Assembly: GCA_016124795.1 (NCBI GenBank)
Contig: WGNB01000038.1
Location: 62,001-126,000, forward strand
Origin: Rhodopseudomonas sp.
Lineage (GTDB): Bacteria; Pseudomonadota; Alphaproteobacteria; Rhizobiales; Xanthobacteraceae
Direction of reading: 5' to 3'
Length of the DNA: 64,000 bases
Shown: positions 26,650-38,943 of the stretch, piece by piece
Position numbering within the stretch: position 1 is the first letter of the stretch
How the letters are laid out: every line of letters begins with the position of its first letter
Notes under the pieces: generated by a model
Seen by the model: only the letters and a program-made list of their open reading frames with translations
Told to the model about the DNA's origin: nothing
Databases searched by the model: none
Made by a program: the position numbers and the translations under genes

Positions 26650-26672
26650 AAAATTTTATATTTGTAATATCT
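26650..26672 (+). promoter_or_regulatory. Candidate operator upstream of the aromatic-CoA operon
   Basis: AAAATTTTATATTTGTAATA begins a 23-base AT-rich element that agrees with the core of the 24280-24329 palindrome at 18 of 23 positions, in an otherwise GC-rich gap (26480-26723) between the divergent flavoprotein and fused monooxygenase genes. It lies about 50 bases before ATG 26724, where a repressor would block the promoter. Confidence 0.5.
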
Positions 26673-26723
26673 CGCGACCTTTGCCACATTACCGGTCCCG
26701 ATCATCAATAATGGAGCCGGCCG

Positions 26724-29014
<2,291 letters not shown>

Positions 29015-29015
<1 letters not shown>

Positions 29016-29785
29016 TGGCCGCGCTGACCGGCCGTCATGTTTTGATTACAGGTGGCGGCTCCGGTATTGGCGCGGCGATCGCGCGTGCCCTGGCGGGCGA
29101 GGGCGCGGCGCTGTCGCTGGTCGGCCGCCGCAAGGCGCCGCTCGACGCGATGGTCGCCGCGTTGCCAAAGGCGACGGCGATTGTCGCCGACATCACCAAG
29201 GAAGCCGATTGCGCCGCGATGATGACCCAGGCGCATGCCGCCTTCGGTCCGGTCGATATCGTGGTGGCCAATGCCGGCATGGCGTCGAGCGCGCCGATGA
29301 ACAAGATCGATCTGGCGCATTGGCAGCAGGCGCTCGACGTCAATCTGACCGGTTCGTTTCTGACCGTCAGCGCCGCGCTGGCCGATGTGACGCGCGCGCC
29401 GGTCGACGCCACGCGCCGCATTGTTTTCGTGGCCTCGAGCGCCGGCCTGAAGGGCTACCCTTACGTCGCCGCCTATGTCGCGGCCAAGCACGGCGTCGTC
29501 GGTCTGATGCGGGCTTTGAGCCTTGAACTGGCCGCCAAGGGCGTCACCGTCAACGCGGTCTGCCCCGGCTTTACCGATACTGCTTTGCTCGATGCCGCCG
29601 CCGACAAGATTTCGGCCAAGACCGGCCGCAGCGCCGATCAATCGCGCGCCGAACTGGCCAAGGACAATGCGCATGGTCGGCTGATCACGCCCGAGGAGGT
29701 TGCCCAGACCGTGCTGTGGCTGTGCTCGCCGGGAGCTGCTTCCGTCAATGGTCAGGCGATAGCCCTCACCGGAGGTCCCCTATGA
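29015..29785 (+). CDS. SDR family oxidoreductase
   Basis: NAD(P)-dependent short-chain dehydrogenase, 256 residues, with the cofactor motif TGGGSGIG at 12-19, NAG, and the catalytic YxxxK as YVAAK near residue 150. It begins on the last base of the previous stop (TGATG), so it is translationally coupled. In this operon it would act as the hydroxyacyl-CoA dehydrogenase step after ring reduction. No paaH/fadB-like dehydrogenase occurs in the operon, which supports that reading. Confidence 0.9.
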
Positions 29786-30294
29786 CGCTCGCTGCCAAAC
29801 CGCGCGAACGCGCCGCTTCGCGGCCGATCAGCAAGCAGCGGCTTCGGCTCTGGCTGCGGCTGTTGCGCGCGGCCCGCGCCATCGAAGCCGAGTTGCGCGA
29901 GAAACTTCGCAAGGAATTCGCGATCACGCTGCCGCAGTTCGACGTGATGGCGGCTTTGGCGCGCCAGGATGGCGGCAAGGACGGCAAAGAGACCGGCATG
30001 AACATGACCGAGCTGTCGCGCATGCTGATGGTGTCGAACGGCAATGTCACCGGCATTATCGACCGGCTCGCGGCCGAGAAGCTGGTCCAGCGTCAGGCGC
30101 CGGCCAGCGATCGTCGCTCCTTTATCGTTCGCCTGACGCCGAAAGGCGCGGCCCAGTTCGCCATTGTCGCCAAGGCCCATGAGGGCTGGGTTGACGATCT
30201 GTTGGCCGGTTTCGACGCGGCCGAAGCCGAGGTTCTGATCGAGCAATTGGGCGATCTCGCCAGCGGCGTTCGCAAGGGAGGTGTCGAGCTATGA
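29782..30294 (+). CDS. MarR family transcriptional regulator
   Basis: Winged-helix regulator, 170 residues, with a typical MarR core: [16 protein letters not shown], then [22 protein letters not shown] (recognition helix) and the wing segment [19 protein letters not shown]. The start at 29782 has GGAGG (29771-29775) 6 bases upstream and overlaps the SDR stop. Placed inside the operon, it probably regulates it in response to the aryl-CoA intermediate, as MarR proteins do in other aryl-CoA pathways. Candidate sites are 24280-24329 and 26650-26672. Confidence 0.92.
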   Translation: MTLAAKPRERAASRPISKQRLRLWLRLLRAARAIEAELREKLRKEFAITLPQFDVMAALARQDGGKDGKETGMNMTELSRMLMVSNGNVTGIIDRLAAEKLVQRQAPASDRRSFIVRLTPKGAAQFAIVAKAHEGWVDDLLAGFDAAEAEVLIEQLGDLASGVRKGGVEL

Positions 30295-31100
30295 ACATGG
30301 CCGATTTTCAGCCGAACCATTTCTACTGGCGGGTTGAGGGCCAGGTCGCGGTCATCACCTTGATGCGGCCCGAGCGCAAGAATCCGATGACCTTCGAGTC
30401 TTACGCGGAAATGCGCGATACCTTCCGCCAACTGGTCTATGCCGACGATATCAAGGCCGTGGTCATCGGCTCGAATGGCGGCAATTTCTGTTCCGGCGGC
30501 GATGTCCATGACATCATCGGGCCGTTGCTCGATCGTGACATGAAGGGCCTTCTCGAATTCACCCGCATGACCGGCGATCTGACCAAGGCGATGCGTGCCT
30601 GTCCGCAGCCGATCATTTCGGCGATCGACGGCATCTGTGTCGGTGCCGGCGCGATGATCGCGCTGTTCTCCGACATGCGCCTTGGTACGCCGCAGGCCAA
30701 GACCGCCTTCTTGTTCAATCGCGTCGGTCTGGCCGGTTGCGACATGGGCGCCTGCGCGATGTTGCCGCGCGTGATCGGGCAGGGCCGGGCGTCCGAGCTT
30801 CTCTATACCGGCCGTGTCATGACCGCCAATGAAGGCGAGCGCTGGGGCTTTTTCAACAGTCTGGTGGTGGCCGAACAGCTCGAAGCCGAAGCCTTGGCGC
30901 TGGCGCAGAAGCTCGTCGATGGCCCGACATTTGCTAACATGATGACCAAGACCATGCTGGCGCAGGAATGGTCGATGTCGATCGATCAGGCGATTGAAGC
31001 GGAAGCCCAGGCTCAGGCGATCTGTATGCAGACCAAGGATTTCGGCCGCGCTTATGAAGCCTTCGTCGCCAAGGGTCGGCCGCGCTTTGCCGGAGATTGA
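30291..31100 (+). CDS. Enoyl-CoA hydratase family protein
   Basis: Crotonase-fold protein, 269 residues. The oxyanion-hole segments are [13 protein letters not shown] and [20 protein letters not shown], and [18 protein letters not shown] covers the usual catalytic region. The second catalytic Glu of classic hydratases (GxxPGxGGTQRL pattern) is not obvious, so the exact reaction (hydration or ring hydrolysis) is open. An ATGA overlap with the MarR gene and an AAGGGAGG ribosome site (30274-30281) mark the start. Confidence 0.9.
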   Translation: MNMADFQPNHFYWRVEGQVAVITLMRPERKNPMTFESYAEMRDTFRQLVYADDIKAVVIGSNGGNFCSGGDVHDIIGPLLDRDMKGLLEFTRMTGDLTKAMRACPQPIISAIDGICVGAGAMIALFSDMRLGTPQAKTAFLFNRVGLAGCDMGACAMLPRVIGQGRASELLYTGRVMTANEGERWGFFNSLVVAEQLEAEALALAQKLVDGPTFANMMTKTMLAQEWSMSIDQAIEAEAQAQAICMQTKDFGRAYEAFVAKGRPRFAGD

Positions 31101-31103
31101 TTG

Positions 31104-32252
31104 ATGCCGGATCAGAGCTTCCTCACCTGGCCGTTTTTCGAACAACGTCATCGCGCCTTCGCCGAACAGCTTGACGCCTGGGCGGCCGAGCATCTGGCGC
31201 ATGTCGATCATCACGATGTCGATGCCGCCTGCCGCAAGCTCGTCGCGGCGCTCGGCCGGGCCGGCTTCCTGCGGCATACCGCGCCGGGCGAAGCGGAGAC
31301 CGACAAGATCGACGTCCGTACATTGGCGCTCGCGCGTGAAACGCTGGGACGTCACGCCGGCCTTGCCGATTTCGCCTTTGCCATGCAGGGGCTCGGTGCC
31401 GGGCCGATCTCGCTGTTCGGCAGCAAGGCGCAACGCGATGCCTGGCTGCCGAAGACGCGGGCCGGCGAGGCGATTGCCGCCTTCGCCTTGACCGAGGCGC
31501 CGTCCGGCTCCGACGTCGCCAATATCACGACGGCGGCGCGGCGGGACGGCGATGATTATGTCATAGACGGCGAGAAGTGCTGGATTTCGAACGGCGGCAT
31601 TGCCGACCTTTACGTGGTGTTCGCCCGTACCGGCGAGGCGCCGGGTGCGCGCGGCTTGTCCGCTTTCATCGTGGCCGGCGACAATCCCGGCCTGTCGATC
31701 GCCGAACGCATCGAGGTGATCGCGCCGCATCCTTTGGCACGGCTGACTTTCAAGAACTGCCGGGTGTCGGCCGACAGCCTGATCGGCAAGGCCGGTGACG
31801 GCTTCAAGATCGCGATGGCGACGCTCGACGTGTTCCGCACCACGGTCGGCGCCGCCGCGCTCGGTTTTGCCCGCCGCGCGCTCGACGAAACGCTCAGCCG
31901 CGCCCGCAACCGCCATCTGTTCGGCGCGCCGCTCGGCGATCTGCAAATGGTGCAGGGCCATATCGCCGACATGGCGCTCGATATCGATGCCGCGGCGTTG
32001 CTGGTATATCGCGCGGCCTGGACCAAGGACATGGGCGCTGCGCGCGTCACCCGCGAAGCGGCGATGGCCAAGCTCTACGCCACCGAGGCGGCGCAGCGCG
32101 TCATCGACACGGCGGTGCAAATTCACGGCGGCGACGGCGTTCGTTCCGGCCATCCGGTCGAAACGCTGTACCGCGATATCCGGGCGCTGCGTATTTACGA
32201 AGGTGCGTCCGACGTCCAGAAAATCATCATTGCCCGGGCAGTCCTCACTTAG
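31104..32252 (+). CDS. Acyl-CoA dehydrogenase
   Basis: FAD acyl-CoA dehydrogenase, 382 residues. Visible are [15 protein letters not shown], the FAD-binding [18 protein letters not shown], the QIHGGDGV motif and the C-terminal [17 protein letters not shown] containing the canonical catalytic Glu. It starts three bases after the hydratase stop (ATG 31104; TTG 31101 is less likely). In the operon it would desaturate the alicyclic CoA ester formed after ring reduction. Confidence 0.92.
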   Translation: MPDQSFLTWPFFEQRHRAFAEQLDAWAAEHLAHVDHHDVDAACRKLVAALGRAGFLRHTAPGEAETDKIDVRTLALARETLGRHAGLADFAFAMQGLGAGPISLFGSKAQRDAWLPKTRAGEAIAAFALTEAPSGSDVANITTAARRDGDDYVIDGEKCWISNGGIADLYVVFARTGEAPGARGLSAFIVAGDNPGLSIAERIEVIAPHPLARLTFKNCRVSADSLIGKAGDGFKIAMATLDVFRTTVGAAALGFARRALDETLSRARNRHLFGAPLGDLQMVQGHIADMALDIDAAALLVYRAAWTKDMGAARVTREAAMAKLYATEAAQRVIDTAVQIHGGDGVRSGHPVETLYRDIRALRIYEGASDVQKIIIARAVLT

Positions 32253-32265
32253 GCGGAGCTTCATT

Positions 32266-33894
32266 ATGGCAAACATCACACTCGGACCGTCGGCGCATGT
32301 CGATACCTTCACGCGCGACAACCTGCCGCCCTTCGATATGTGGCCGGAGATTTTGCTCGACCGGCCGGAATTCCAATATCCCGATTATCTCAACGCCGCC
32401 GTCGAATTGACCGACCGCAATGTCGAGCGCGGCTTCGGCGATCGGGTCGCCCTGATCGGCAACGGACGCCGCCGTACCTATAAAGAGCTGACCGACTGGA
32501 CGAACCGGCTCGCCCATGCGCTGGTCGAGAATTACGGCGTCAAGCCCGGCAACCGCGTGCTCATCCGGTCCGGCAACAACCCGGCGCTGGTCGCAGTCTG
32601 GCTGGCCGCGACCAAGGTCGGCGCGGTGGTCGTCAATACCATGCCGATGCTGCGGGCCGGCGAACTGAGCCAGATCGTCGACAAGGCCGAAATCAGCCTG
32701 GCGCTGTGCGACAGCCGCATCGCCGACGAACTGATCGCCTGCGCCAAGACCAGCAAGTTTCTCAAGCAGGTGGTCAATTTCGACGGCACCTCGAACCACG
32801 ACGCCGAACTCGACCGCATCGCGCTCGACAAGCCGGTGACGTTCGAGGCGGTCAAGACCGGCCGCGACGACGTCGCGCTGCTCGGCTTCACCTCCGGCAC
32901 CACCGGCGAGCCGAAGGCGACCATGCATTTCCATCGCGATCTGCTGATCATCGCCGATGGTTATGCCCGCGAGGTGCTCAAGGTCACCGAAAACGACGTC
33001 TTCGTCGGGTCGCCGCCTTTGGCCTTCACCTTCGGCCTCGGTGGGCTTGCGATCTTCCCGCTGCGCTTCGGCGCCACCGCCACCTTGCTGGAGAACGCTT
33101 CGCCACCCAGCATGATCCAGATTATCGAAACCTATAAGGCGACGATCTGCTTCACCGCGCCGACCGCCTATCGCGCCATGCTGGCGGCGATGGACAAGGG
33201 CGCCGACCTGTCGTCGCTGCGGATCGCGGTCTCGGCCGGCGAAACGCTGCCGGGGCCGGTGTTCGAGGAATGGACCGCCAAGGCCAAGGTGCCGATCCTC
33301 GATGGCATCGGTTCGACCGAAATGCTGCACATCTTCATCAGCAACCGGATCGGCGACGCGCGCCCGGCCACGACCGGCAAGCCGTTGACCGGTTATGTCG
33401 CCAAGATCGTCGACAAGGACATGAACGAAGTCGAGCGTGGCAGTTACGGCTGGCTGGCGGTGCGTGGCCCGGTCGGCTGCCGTTACCTCGCCGACAAGCG
33501 TCAGGCGAATTATGTGCATGATGGTTGGAACGTCACTGGCGACACTTTCATGCAGGACGCCGACGGCTATTTCCATTTCGTCGCCCGTGCCGACGACATG
33601 ATCGTGTCGGCCGGCTATAACATCGCCGGTCCCGAGGTCGAGGCGGCGCTGCTCGCCCATGCCGACGTTGCCGAATGCGCCGTGGTCGCGCAGGCCGACG
33701 TCGAGCGCGGTTCGGTCGTGGCGGCCTTTATCGTTCTGCGGAGCGGAGTTACCGGCGACGAAGCCTGTCGTAAGATGCTACAGGATCACGTCAAGGCGGT
33801 GATTGCGCCTTATAAGTATCCGCGTGCCGTTCATTTCGTCGAAACCCTGCCGAAAACGCAAACCGGCAAGATCCAACGCTTCCGTTTGCGCTAG
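32266..33894 (+). CDS. Benzoate/2-aminobenzoate-CoA ligase (AMP-forming)
   Basis: Adenylate-forming ligase, 542 residues. P-loop LLGFTSGTTGEPKATMHFHR, then DGIGSTEMLHIFISN, the ATP-binding VTGDTFMQDADGYFHFVARADD and the C-terminal catalytic Lys in PKTQTGKIQRFRL. The SGTTGEPKATMHFHRD and GSTEMLHIF forms are those of benzoate-CoA and 2-aminobenzoate-CoA ligases rather than fatty-acid ligases. It would activate anthranilate (or a related aryl acid) for the fused monooxygenase. Start ATG 32266 has GGAG (32255-32258) 7 bases upstream. Confidence 0.9.
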   Translation: MANITLGPSAHVDTFTRDNLPPFDMWPEILLDRPEFQYPDYLNAAVELTDRNVERGFGDRVALIGNGRRRTYKELTDWTNRLAHALVENYGVKPGNRVLIRSGNNPALVAVWLAATKVGAVVVNTMPMLRAGELSQIVDKAEISLALCDSRIADELIACAKTSKFLKQVVNFDGTSNHDAELDRIALDKPVTFEAVKTGRDDVALLGFTSGTTGEPKATMHFHRDLLIIADGYAREVLKVTENDVFVGSPPLAFTFGLGGLAIFPLRFGATATLLENASPPSMIQIIETYKATICFTAPTAYRAMLAAMDKGADLSSLRIAVSAGETLPGPVFEEWTAKAKVPILDGIGSTEMLHIFISNRIGDARPATTGKPLTGYVAKIVDKDMNEVERGSYGWLAVRGPVGCRYLADKRQANYVHDGWNVTGDTFMQDADGYFHFVARADDMIVSAGYNIAGPEVEAALLAHADVAECAVVAQADVERGSVVAAFIVLRSGVTGDEACRKMLQDHVKAVIAPYKYPRAVHFVETLPKTQTGKIQRFRLR

Positions 33895-33908
33895 CCTCAA
33901 GGATTTCC

Positions 33909-34316
33909 ATGACCCAACCTTTCGAATTTTTGCAACCCAAGTCCTGGGCGCCGCCGAAAGGCTATGCCAACGGTATAGCCGCTGAGGGCCGTCAGGTTTT
34001 CATCGCCGGCCAGATCGGCTGGACCGCCGAGGCGAAGCTCGTCAGCGACGATTTCGTCGCCCAGGTCGAGCAGGCGCTGTCGAACATCGTGGCGGTGCTG
34101 GCGGAAGCCGGCGGCGAGCCGCGTCATCTGGTGCGGCTGACCTGGTATCTCACCGACAAGAAGGAATATCTGGCGCGCCAGCAGGAAATCGGCGCGGCCT
34201 ATAGGAAAGTCATTGGCCGGCATTTCCCGGTGATGTCGGCGGTGGCGGTGGCCGGTCTGCTCGAAGAGGGCGCCAAGGTCGAGATCGAAGCGACCGCCGT
34301 GATCGCGGCCGGTTGA
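33909..34316 (+). CDS. RidA family protein (enamine/imine deaminase)
   Basis: Small YjgF/YER057c/UK114 protein, 135 residues, with the typical GRQVFIAGQIGW, VRLTWYLTDKKEYL and a C-terminal VEIEATAVIAAG. The Arg used by RidA for catalysis is usually near residue 105; here that region reads KVIGRHFPVMSAVAV, so an Arg is present nearby. RidA proteins hydrolyse enamines/imines to ketones with release of ammonia. In this operon that activity could remove the amino group of the 2-amino-cyclohexenone-carboxyl-CoA made from anthranilate. Start has AAGGA 5 bases upstream. Confidence 0.88.
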   Translation: MTQPFEFLQPKSWAPPKGYANGIAAEGRQVFIAGQIGWTAEAKLVSDDFVAQVEQALSNIVAVLAEAGGEPRHLVRLTWYLTDKKEYLARQQEIGAAYRKVIGRHFPVMSAVAVAGLLEEGAKVEIEATAVIAAG

Positions 34317-34367
34317 ACCGGCGCCTGGCCGTTCGGCGCGGCTGAAACACGACGAGGCGGGATCGCG

Positions 34368-35159
34368 ATGGAAGAAACGGCACAGGCTCTGGCGCGGGCG
34401 CGCCGCGAGGCGACCGCGCTCGATGCGTTTCCCGGGCCTTTGCCGGCCGACCTGACGCAAGCTTATGCGATCCAGCAACGGGTTCTGGCCGCGGCCGGAC
34501 CGGCCGGCGGCTGGAAGGTGGCGATGATCCCGCCGCCGGTCCGAAGTCAGTTCAAGGTCGACCGGATTGCCGGGCCGATCCTGACGAGCACGATCCAGCG
34601 CAGCGAAAGCGCGAAGGCTGACTTTGTCGCCAGCGTGTACGAAGGCGGGTTCTCGGCGCTCGAAGCCGAGTTTGCTTTCGTGATGGGCCGGGATCTGAAC
34701 CCGGCGGATGCGCCTTATGACGACGCGACAATCGCGGCGTCGGTTGCTTCGCTACATGCCGCGGTCGAAATCGCATCGAGCCCGATCTCTTCGATGTTCA
34801 CGCTCGGACCGCTGGCGATGGTCGGCGATTTCGGCGGCAATGCCGGCGCCATCGTCGGCCCGGCATTTGCCGATTGGCGCGAAGGTCCGCTGGAGCGGCT
34901 TGTCTCGCGCACCAGCGTTGACGGCGTTGTTGTTGGCGAAGGTTCGGCGGCGAAGGTGCCGGGCGGTCCGTTGGCGGCGTTGAGTTATCTTGCCCATCAT
35001 CTGGCCGCGCTTGGCGTGGGGCTCGCGGTGGGCGATGTCGTGTTGACCGGCATGACCACTGGCGTTCATCCCGTCAAACCGGGCAGTCGCGCCGTGGTCG
35101 AGTTTCCCGGCGTTGCCGAAATCCGCATCGACGTGCAGGCGATCGCCGGGCGGCGCTAA
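34368..35159 (+). CDS. 2-keto-4-pentenoate hydratase (MhpD/FAH-fold) family protein
   Basis: FAH-superfamily hydratase/decarboxylase-like protein, 263 residues. The metal-binding acidic motif appears as LEAEFAFVMGRDL, with AAVEIASSP after it and the C-terminal GLAVGDVVLTGMTTGVHPVKPG. Such enzymes hydrate 2-hydroxy-dienoates after aromatic meta-cleavage, or decarboxylate them. No extradiol dioxygenase is visible in the window, so its substrate is uncertain. It follows RidA by 51 bases on the same strand. Confidence 0.85.
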   Translation: MEETAQALARARREATALDAFPGPLPADLTQAYAIQQRVLAAAGPAGGWKVAMIPPPVRSQFKVDRIAGPILTSTIQRSESAKADFVASVYEGGFSALEAEFAFVMGRDLNPADAPYDDATIAASVASLHAAVEIASSPISSMFTLGPLAMVGDFGGNAGAIVGPAFADWREGPLERLVSRTSVDGVVVGEGSAAKVPGGPLAALSYLAHHLAALGVGLAVGDVVLTGMTTGVHPVKPGSRAVVEFPGVAEIRIDVQAIAGRR

Positions 35160-35228
35160 AGCCGGGCGTGCCTTTGGCGCGAATAGACGTTAGAACCGAA
35201 GCCGTGCTTTCAACGGTGGGTTTCGCGC

Positions 35229-36902
35229 TTGGAAAATCCGGATTTTCTGATTATCGGCGGCGGCACCGCCGGTTCGGTTCTTGCGTCGCGTCTGAGCGAA
35301 GACGGCGTGACCCGTGTGTTGTTGATTGAAGCTGGCCGCGATACGCCGCCCGCGACGACGCCGGCCGATATCGCCGATACTTTTCCCAGTTCGTCTTTGA
35401 ACCGCGATTACTTTTGGCCGGAGCTGAAGGCGGAGCGTGTGATCGGCGAAGCGCGTCGGCCTTATCCGCAAGCGCGCATCATGGGTGGCGGTTCGAGCGT
35501 CATGGGCATGTGGGCGCTGCGCGGCGTGCCCGCCGATTTCGACGCCTGGGCCGCGGCCGGTGCGCAAGGCTGGGCCTGGTCAGATGTGGTCAAAATCTAT
35601 CGTCAGATCGAGAACGACGAAGTGTCCCGGCGCGATGTCAATGCCGCCGGTCCGATGCCGATCCGGCGGGTGCCGCAAGCGCAATGGCCGGCCTTCGCGC
35701 AAGGCTTGCGGGAGGCGGCGGTGCGGCGCGGCTTCCGGCTGGTCGACGATATCAATGAAGATGGCGGCGACGGCTTCTTTGGCCTGCCGCTCAGTCAAGG
35801 TCATGAGCAAAGAGCCTCGAGCGCGCGCCTCTATCTGACCGAGGCGGTGCGGCGGCGACCGAACTTGCGGATCATGGCGGACATCCGCGTTACCTCGCTG
35901 ACGATCTCCGGCGGTCGTGTCGATGCGGTCAACATCGAACAGGGTGGGCACGGTCAGACCGTGGCGCCGCGCCATGTGATCCTGAGCGCCGGCGGCATTC
36001 ATTCGCCGGCGATGTTGCTGCGCTCCGGTGTCGGACCGGGTGAGGCCCTGCAAAAACTCGGCATCGCCGTCGCGGTCGAGCGGCCGGGCGTTGGCGCCAA
36101 TCTGCAAAACCATCCTTATCTGCATTTCGCGTTGACAATCCCGCAAGGGCAGCGACTGGCGTCCGGTCTGCGTCAGTTCGGCTTGGCTGGGCTGCGTCAT
36201 TCGTCCGGACTAGCCGGTTGCCAGCCGAGCGATCTGTTGGCGTTCGCGATCGGCCGGGTCAGTCCGCGCGGCTTTGGCGCGGCGCTCGGCATGGTCGGCG
36301 CGGCGTTATATTCGCCGCAATCGCGCGGGCAGGTGACGCTTGATGCACCCGACGTTCGCGTGTTGCCGCGCATCGATTTCCGGCTGCTGTCCGACCCGCG
36401 CGACAGGCCGCGTTTCCTGCAAGCGGCGCGCTTTGCCGAAAGTCTGCTCGGCGATAGCGCGGTCGCGCCGGCGTTTGAGGATGCCTTTATTCTGCCGCCG
36501 GTCTTGTCGCTGCATCAATTCAATCAACCGGGCCTGAAAGGCGCGTTGTTTGAAATGGCGGCGCAGGTCGCGCTCAATTTGCCGGCGGCGGTCAAGCGCC
36601 GGATGCTGGAGCGGGTGATCGCGCCCGGGCGCTGGGTCGGTAACGCCCGTCGCAAGGCGCCGGCGACCGACGCCGAAATCGTCGCCGCGGCCGCGCCGAT
36701 GGGGCACCCGACCAGCACATGTGCCATCGGCCGGCCCGATAATCCGATGGCGGTGGTCGATCATCAATGCCGTGTCTATGGTCTCGAAAATCTGCGGGTG
36801 GTTGACGCCTCGGTGATGCCATCGGTGCCGAGCGGCAATACCAATCTGCCGACCACCATGGTTGCCGAGAAGATGGCGCAGACCATTCGCGCCGGACTTT
36901 AA
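35229..36902 (+). CDS. GMC family FAD-dependent oxidoreductase
   Basis: Glucose-methanol-choline oxidoreductase, 557 residues. The FAD motif IIGGGTAGSVLASRLSE is at the N-terminus, followed by GGGSSVMGMWALRGVPADFD, the GMC signature AGGIHSPAMLLRSGVG and the C-terminal catalytic GHPTSTCAIG and NTNLPTTMVAEKMA. It would oxidise an alcohol; the substrate is unknown. The start appears to be TTG at 35229, with GGTGGG about 9 bases upstream and no ATG or GTG in a better place. It ends 24 bases from the convergent ATPase operon. Confidence 0.88.
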   Translation: MENPDFLIIGGGTAGSVLASRLSEDGVTRVLLIEAGRDTPPATTPADIADTFPSSSLNRDYFWPELKAERVIGEARRPYPQARIMGGGSSVMGMWALRGVPADFDAWAAAGAQGWAWSDVVKIYRQIENDEVSRRDVNAAGPMPIRRVPQAQWPAFAQGLREAAVRRGFRLVDDINEDGGDGFFGLPLSQGHEQRASSARLYLTEAVRRRPNLRIMADIRVTSLTISGGRVDAVNIEQGGHGQTVAPRHVILSAGGIHSPAMLLRSGVGPGEALQKLGIAVAVERPGVGANLQNHPYLHFALTIPQGQRLASGLRQFGLAGLRHSSGLAGCQPSDLLAFAIGRVSPRGFGAALGMVGAALYSPQSRGQVTLDAPDVRVLPRIDFRLLSDPRDRPRFLQAARFAESLLGDSAVAPAFEDAFILPPVLSLHQFNQPGLKGALFEMAAQVALNLPAAVKRRMLERVIAPGRWVGNARRKAPATDAEIVAAAAPMGHPTSTCAIGRPDNPMAVVDHQCRVYGLENLRVVDASVMPSVPSGNTNLPTTMVAEKMAQTIRAGL

Positions 36903-36926
36903 GCGCTTCGTTTGCCCCGACTTTTG

Positions 36927-37538
36927 CTAATCGGTGTCGCGGCCGGACCAGCGCGTGCGGATGGTCTCCTCACGCTCCATCGTGTCGAGCTGTTCGTCGA
37001 CCCGCCGCATGGCGTCCTCGACTTCGGGCAACAACACTTTTTCCAGCGCCTGAGCGCGCCGCTCGGTGCGCTTGTATTCGCGCGCCAGCCGTTCGAGATT
37101 GCCGGCGCGTGCCGCGATGTCGGCCGCCAGAGCGGTCAGCGTGCGAAAGGCGGCGCGGCAGGCCTTGGCCTCGGGCGAAGCGTCGACGGCGGGCGGATCG
37201 TCCGAGGGCTCGATCGGCGCGGCGTCCTCAACCGTCAGCATGGCAAGCCCAAGGAACAATGTGCGCTGTGGCGCCGGCAAGGATGGTGCGGCCGGCGCCG
37301 GATAGACCTGTAGCTGATCGAGGCCGTGACGCTCGACCGCCGCGGCCAGCGCGGCGGCGGCGACATGGTTGGCTTGGGCCAGCGCGTCGGTGCGCTTGCG
37401 ATAGGCCTTCAATTGCCGCAGCATTTCCGCGGCCAGCAGCGTGCGCTTCTCGTCGAGGAACTGATAGCCTTGCCGCATCAGCCGGCGTTCGTCGGCAAGT
37501 TCGATCGCCGCGCTGCGGGTCGGCGCGACCTCACGCAT
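36927..37538 (-). CDS. ntpD: V/A-type ATP synthase subunit D
   Basis: Central-shaft subunit that rotates inside the A3B3 hexamer. The 203-residue, largely helical protein starts with the D-subunit pattern VAPTRSAAIELADERRLMRQGYQFLDEKR and ends with a long coiled helix. ATG 37538 was chosen because it matches the family start and overlaps the subunit B stop by 8 bases; ATG 37598 lies within B. It is the last gene of the nine-gene ATPase operon. Confidence 0.88.
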   Translation of the reverse strand: MREVAPTRSAAIELADERRLMRQGYQFLDEKRTLLAAEMLRQLKAYRKRTDALAQANHVAAAALAAAVERHGLDQLQVYPAPAAPSLPAPQRTLFLGLAMLTVEDAAPIEPSDDPPAVDASPEAKACRAAFRTLTALAADIAARAGNLERLAREYKRTERRAQALEKVLLPEVEDAMRRVDEQLDTMEREETIRTRWSGRDTD

Positions 37539-38943
37539 GGAGTTGATCCGCGACTTCGGCGGTTTGGCTTGGCGCGATGTATTGCGCGATCTGCGCATCG
37601 GACAGGCGCGACAGCTCGGCCTTGGGCAATCGTTGCAGCACCGCCCAGCCGGCCGCCATGCTGTCTTCCAGCGTGCGGCGTCCGCTTTGGCCGATCAGCG
37701 ACGATTCAAAACGGTCGGCGAAATCGAGATAGTTGAGATCGAGGGGCGTCAGGCCGTCGCGGCCGACCACGCTGGCCAGAACCCGCACCCGCACCGCCTT
37801 GGCGTAAGAGGCGAAGAGCTGATTGGCGAGTGCCGGATGATCGGCGTGGGAATAGTTCTTGCCGATGCCCTGATCCATCAGGCGCGACAGGCTCGGCAGC
37901 ACATTGATCGGCGGGAATACGCCCTTGTGGTCCAGCGCGCGGTCGAGCACGACCTGGCCTTCGGTGATATAGCCGGTGAGATCGGGGATCGGATGGCTGA
38001 TGTCTTCGGCCGGCATGGTCAGGATCGGCAACTGGGTGACCGTGCCCTTGGCGCCGCGCTGGCAGCCGGCGCGCTCGTAGATCGAGGCGAGATCGGAATA
38101 CATGTAGCCCGGATAACCCTTGCGGCTCGGCACTTCGCCGTGGCTGGCCGAGACTTCGCGCAAGGCTTCGCAGTAATTGGTCATGTCGGTCATGATGACC
38201 AGGACGTGGCGGTCTTCCTGCGCGGCCAGATATTCCGCTGCGGTCAGCGCGAAGCGCGGCGTCAGCAGACGCTGCGTCGAGGATTCGCTGGCCAGATTGA
38301 GGAACATCGCGGTGTGGGCGAGTGCGCCGGAATCCTGCATCGCCTGGCGGAAGGTCTCGGCGGCGTCGTGCGAAATGCCGATGCCGACAAAGACGATGGC
38401 AAAGCCCTGCTCGCCGGCGCGTCGCAGCCGGGCGTTCTGGGCGATGTCGCTGGCGATGCGGTCGTGCGGCATGCCGCCGGAGGAGAACAGCGGCAACTTC
38501 TGGCCGCGCACCAGGCTGTTCATCAGGTCGATGGCGGTGACGCCGGTCTCGATGAAGTCGCGCGGCAGGTCGCGCTGCGTCGGGTTGATCGGCACGCCGT
38601 CGATCCGCATGCGCTTATGGGCCGGCACCGGCGGTCCGCCATCGGTCGGTTCGCCGACGCCGTTGAAGACCCTGCCGAGCAGGCCGGGCCCGACCGAAAA
38701 GTGCAAGGGTTCGCCGACGAAGCGGACCTTGATGTCGCGCAAGCCGAGGCCAATGGTCGATTCAAGCACCTCGACCACCATGGCGTCGCGATCGAGCGAG
38801 GCGACACGGCCGAGCCGCGGCGGAGCGTCGTCGCTCAGGATCTCGACGGCTTCGTTGAGGCCGGCTTCGACATTGCGCCGCAGATACAAAAGCGGGCCGT
38901 CGATCGCGGTGGCGGTGCCTTGCACCCATAAATCAGGCCGCAT
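37531..38943 (-). CDS. ntpB: V/A-type ATP synthase subunit B
   Basis: Non-catalytic nucleotide-binding subunit, 470 residues. Family motifs are GLGLRDIKVRFVGEPL, LMNSLVRGQKLPLFSSGGMPHD (degenerate P-loop, as expected in B), MTDMTNYCEALREVSASHGEVPSRKGYPGYMY and the PSLSRLMDQGIGKNYSHADH segment. Full length for bacterial/archaeal B. It overlaps subunit A by 11 bases and D by 8. Confidence 0.95.
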   Translation of the reverse strand: MRPDLWVQGTATAIDGPLLYLRRNVEAGLNEAVEILSDDAPPRLGRVASLDRDAMVVEVLESTIGLGLRDIKVRFVGEPLHFSVGPGLLGRVFNGVGEPTDGGPPVPAHKRMRIDGVPINPTQRDLPRDFIETGVTAIDLMNSLVRGQKLPLFSSGGMPHDRIASDIAQNARLRRAGEQGFAIVFVGIGISHDAAETFRQAMQDSGALAHTAMFLNLASESSTQRLLTPRFALTAAEYLAAQEDRHVLVIMTDMTNYCEALREVSASHGEVPSRKGYPGYMYSDLASIYERAGCQRGAKGTVTQLPILTMPAEDISHPIPDLTGYITEGQVVLDRALDHKGVFPPINVLPSLSRLMDQGIGKNYSHADHPALANQLFASYAKAVRVRVLASVVGRDGLTPLDLNYLDFADRFESSLIGQSGRRTLEDSMAAGWAVLQRLPKAELSRLSDAQIAQYIAPSQTAEVADQLHA

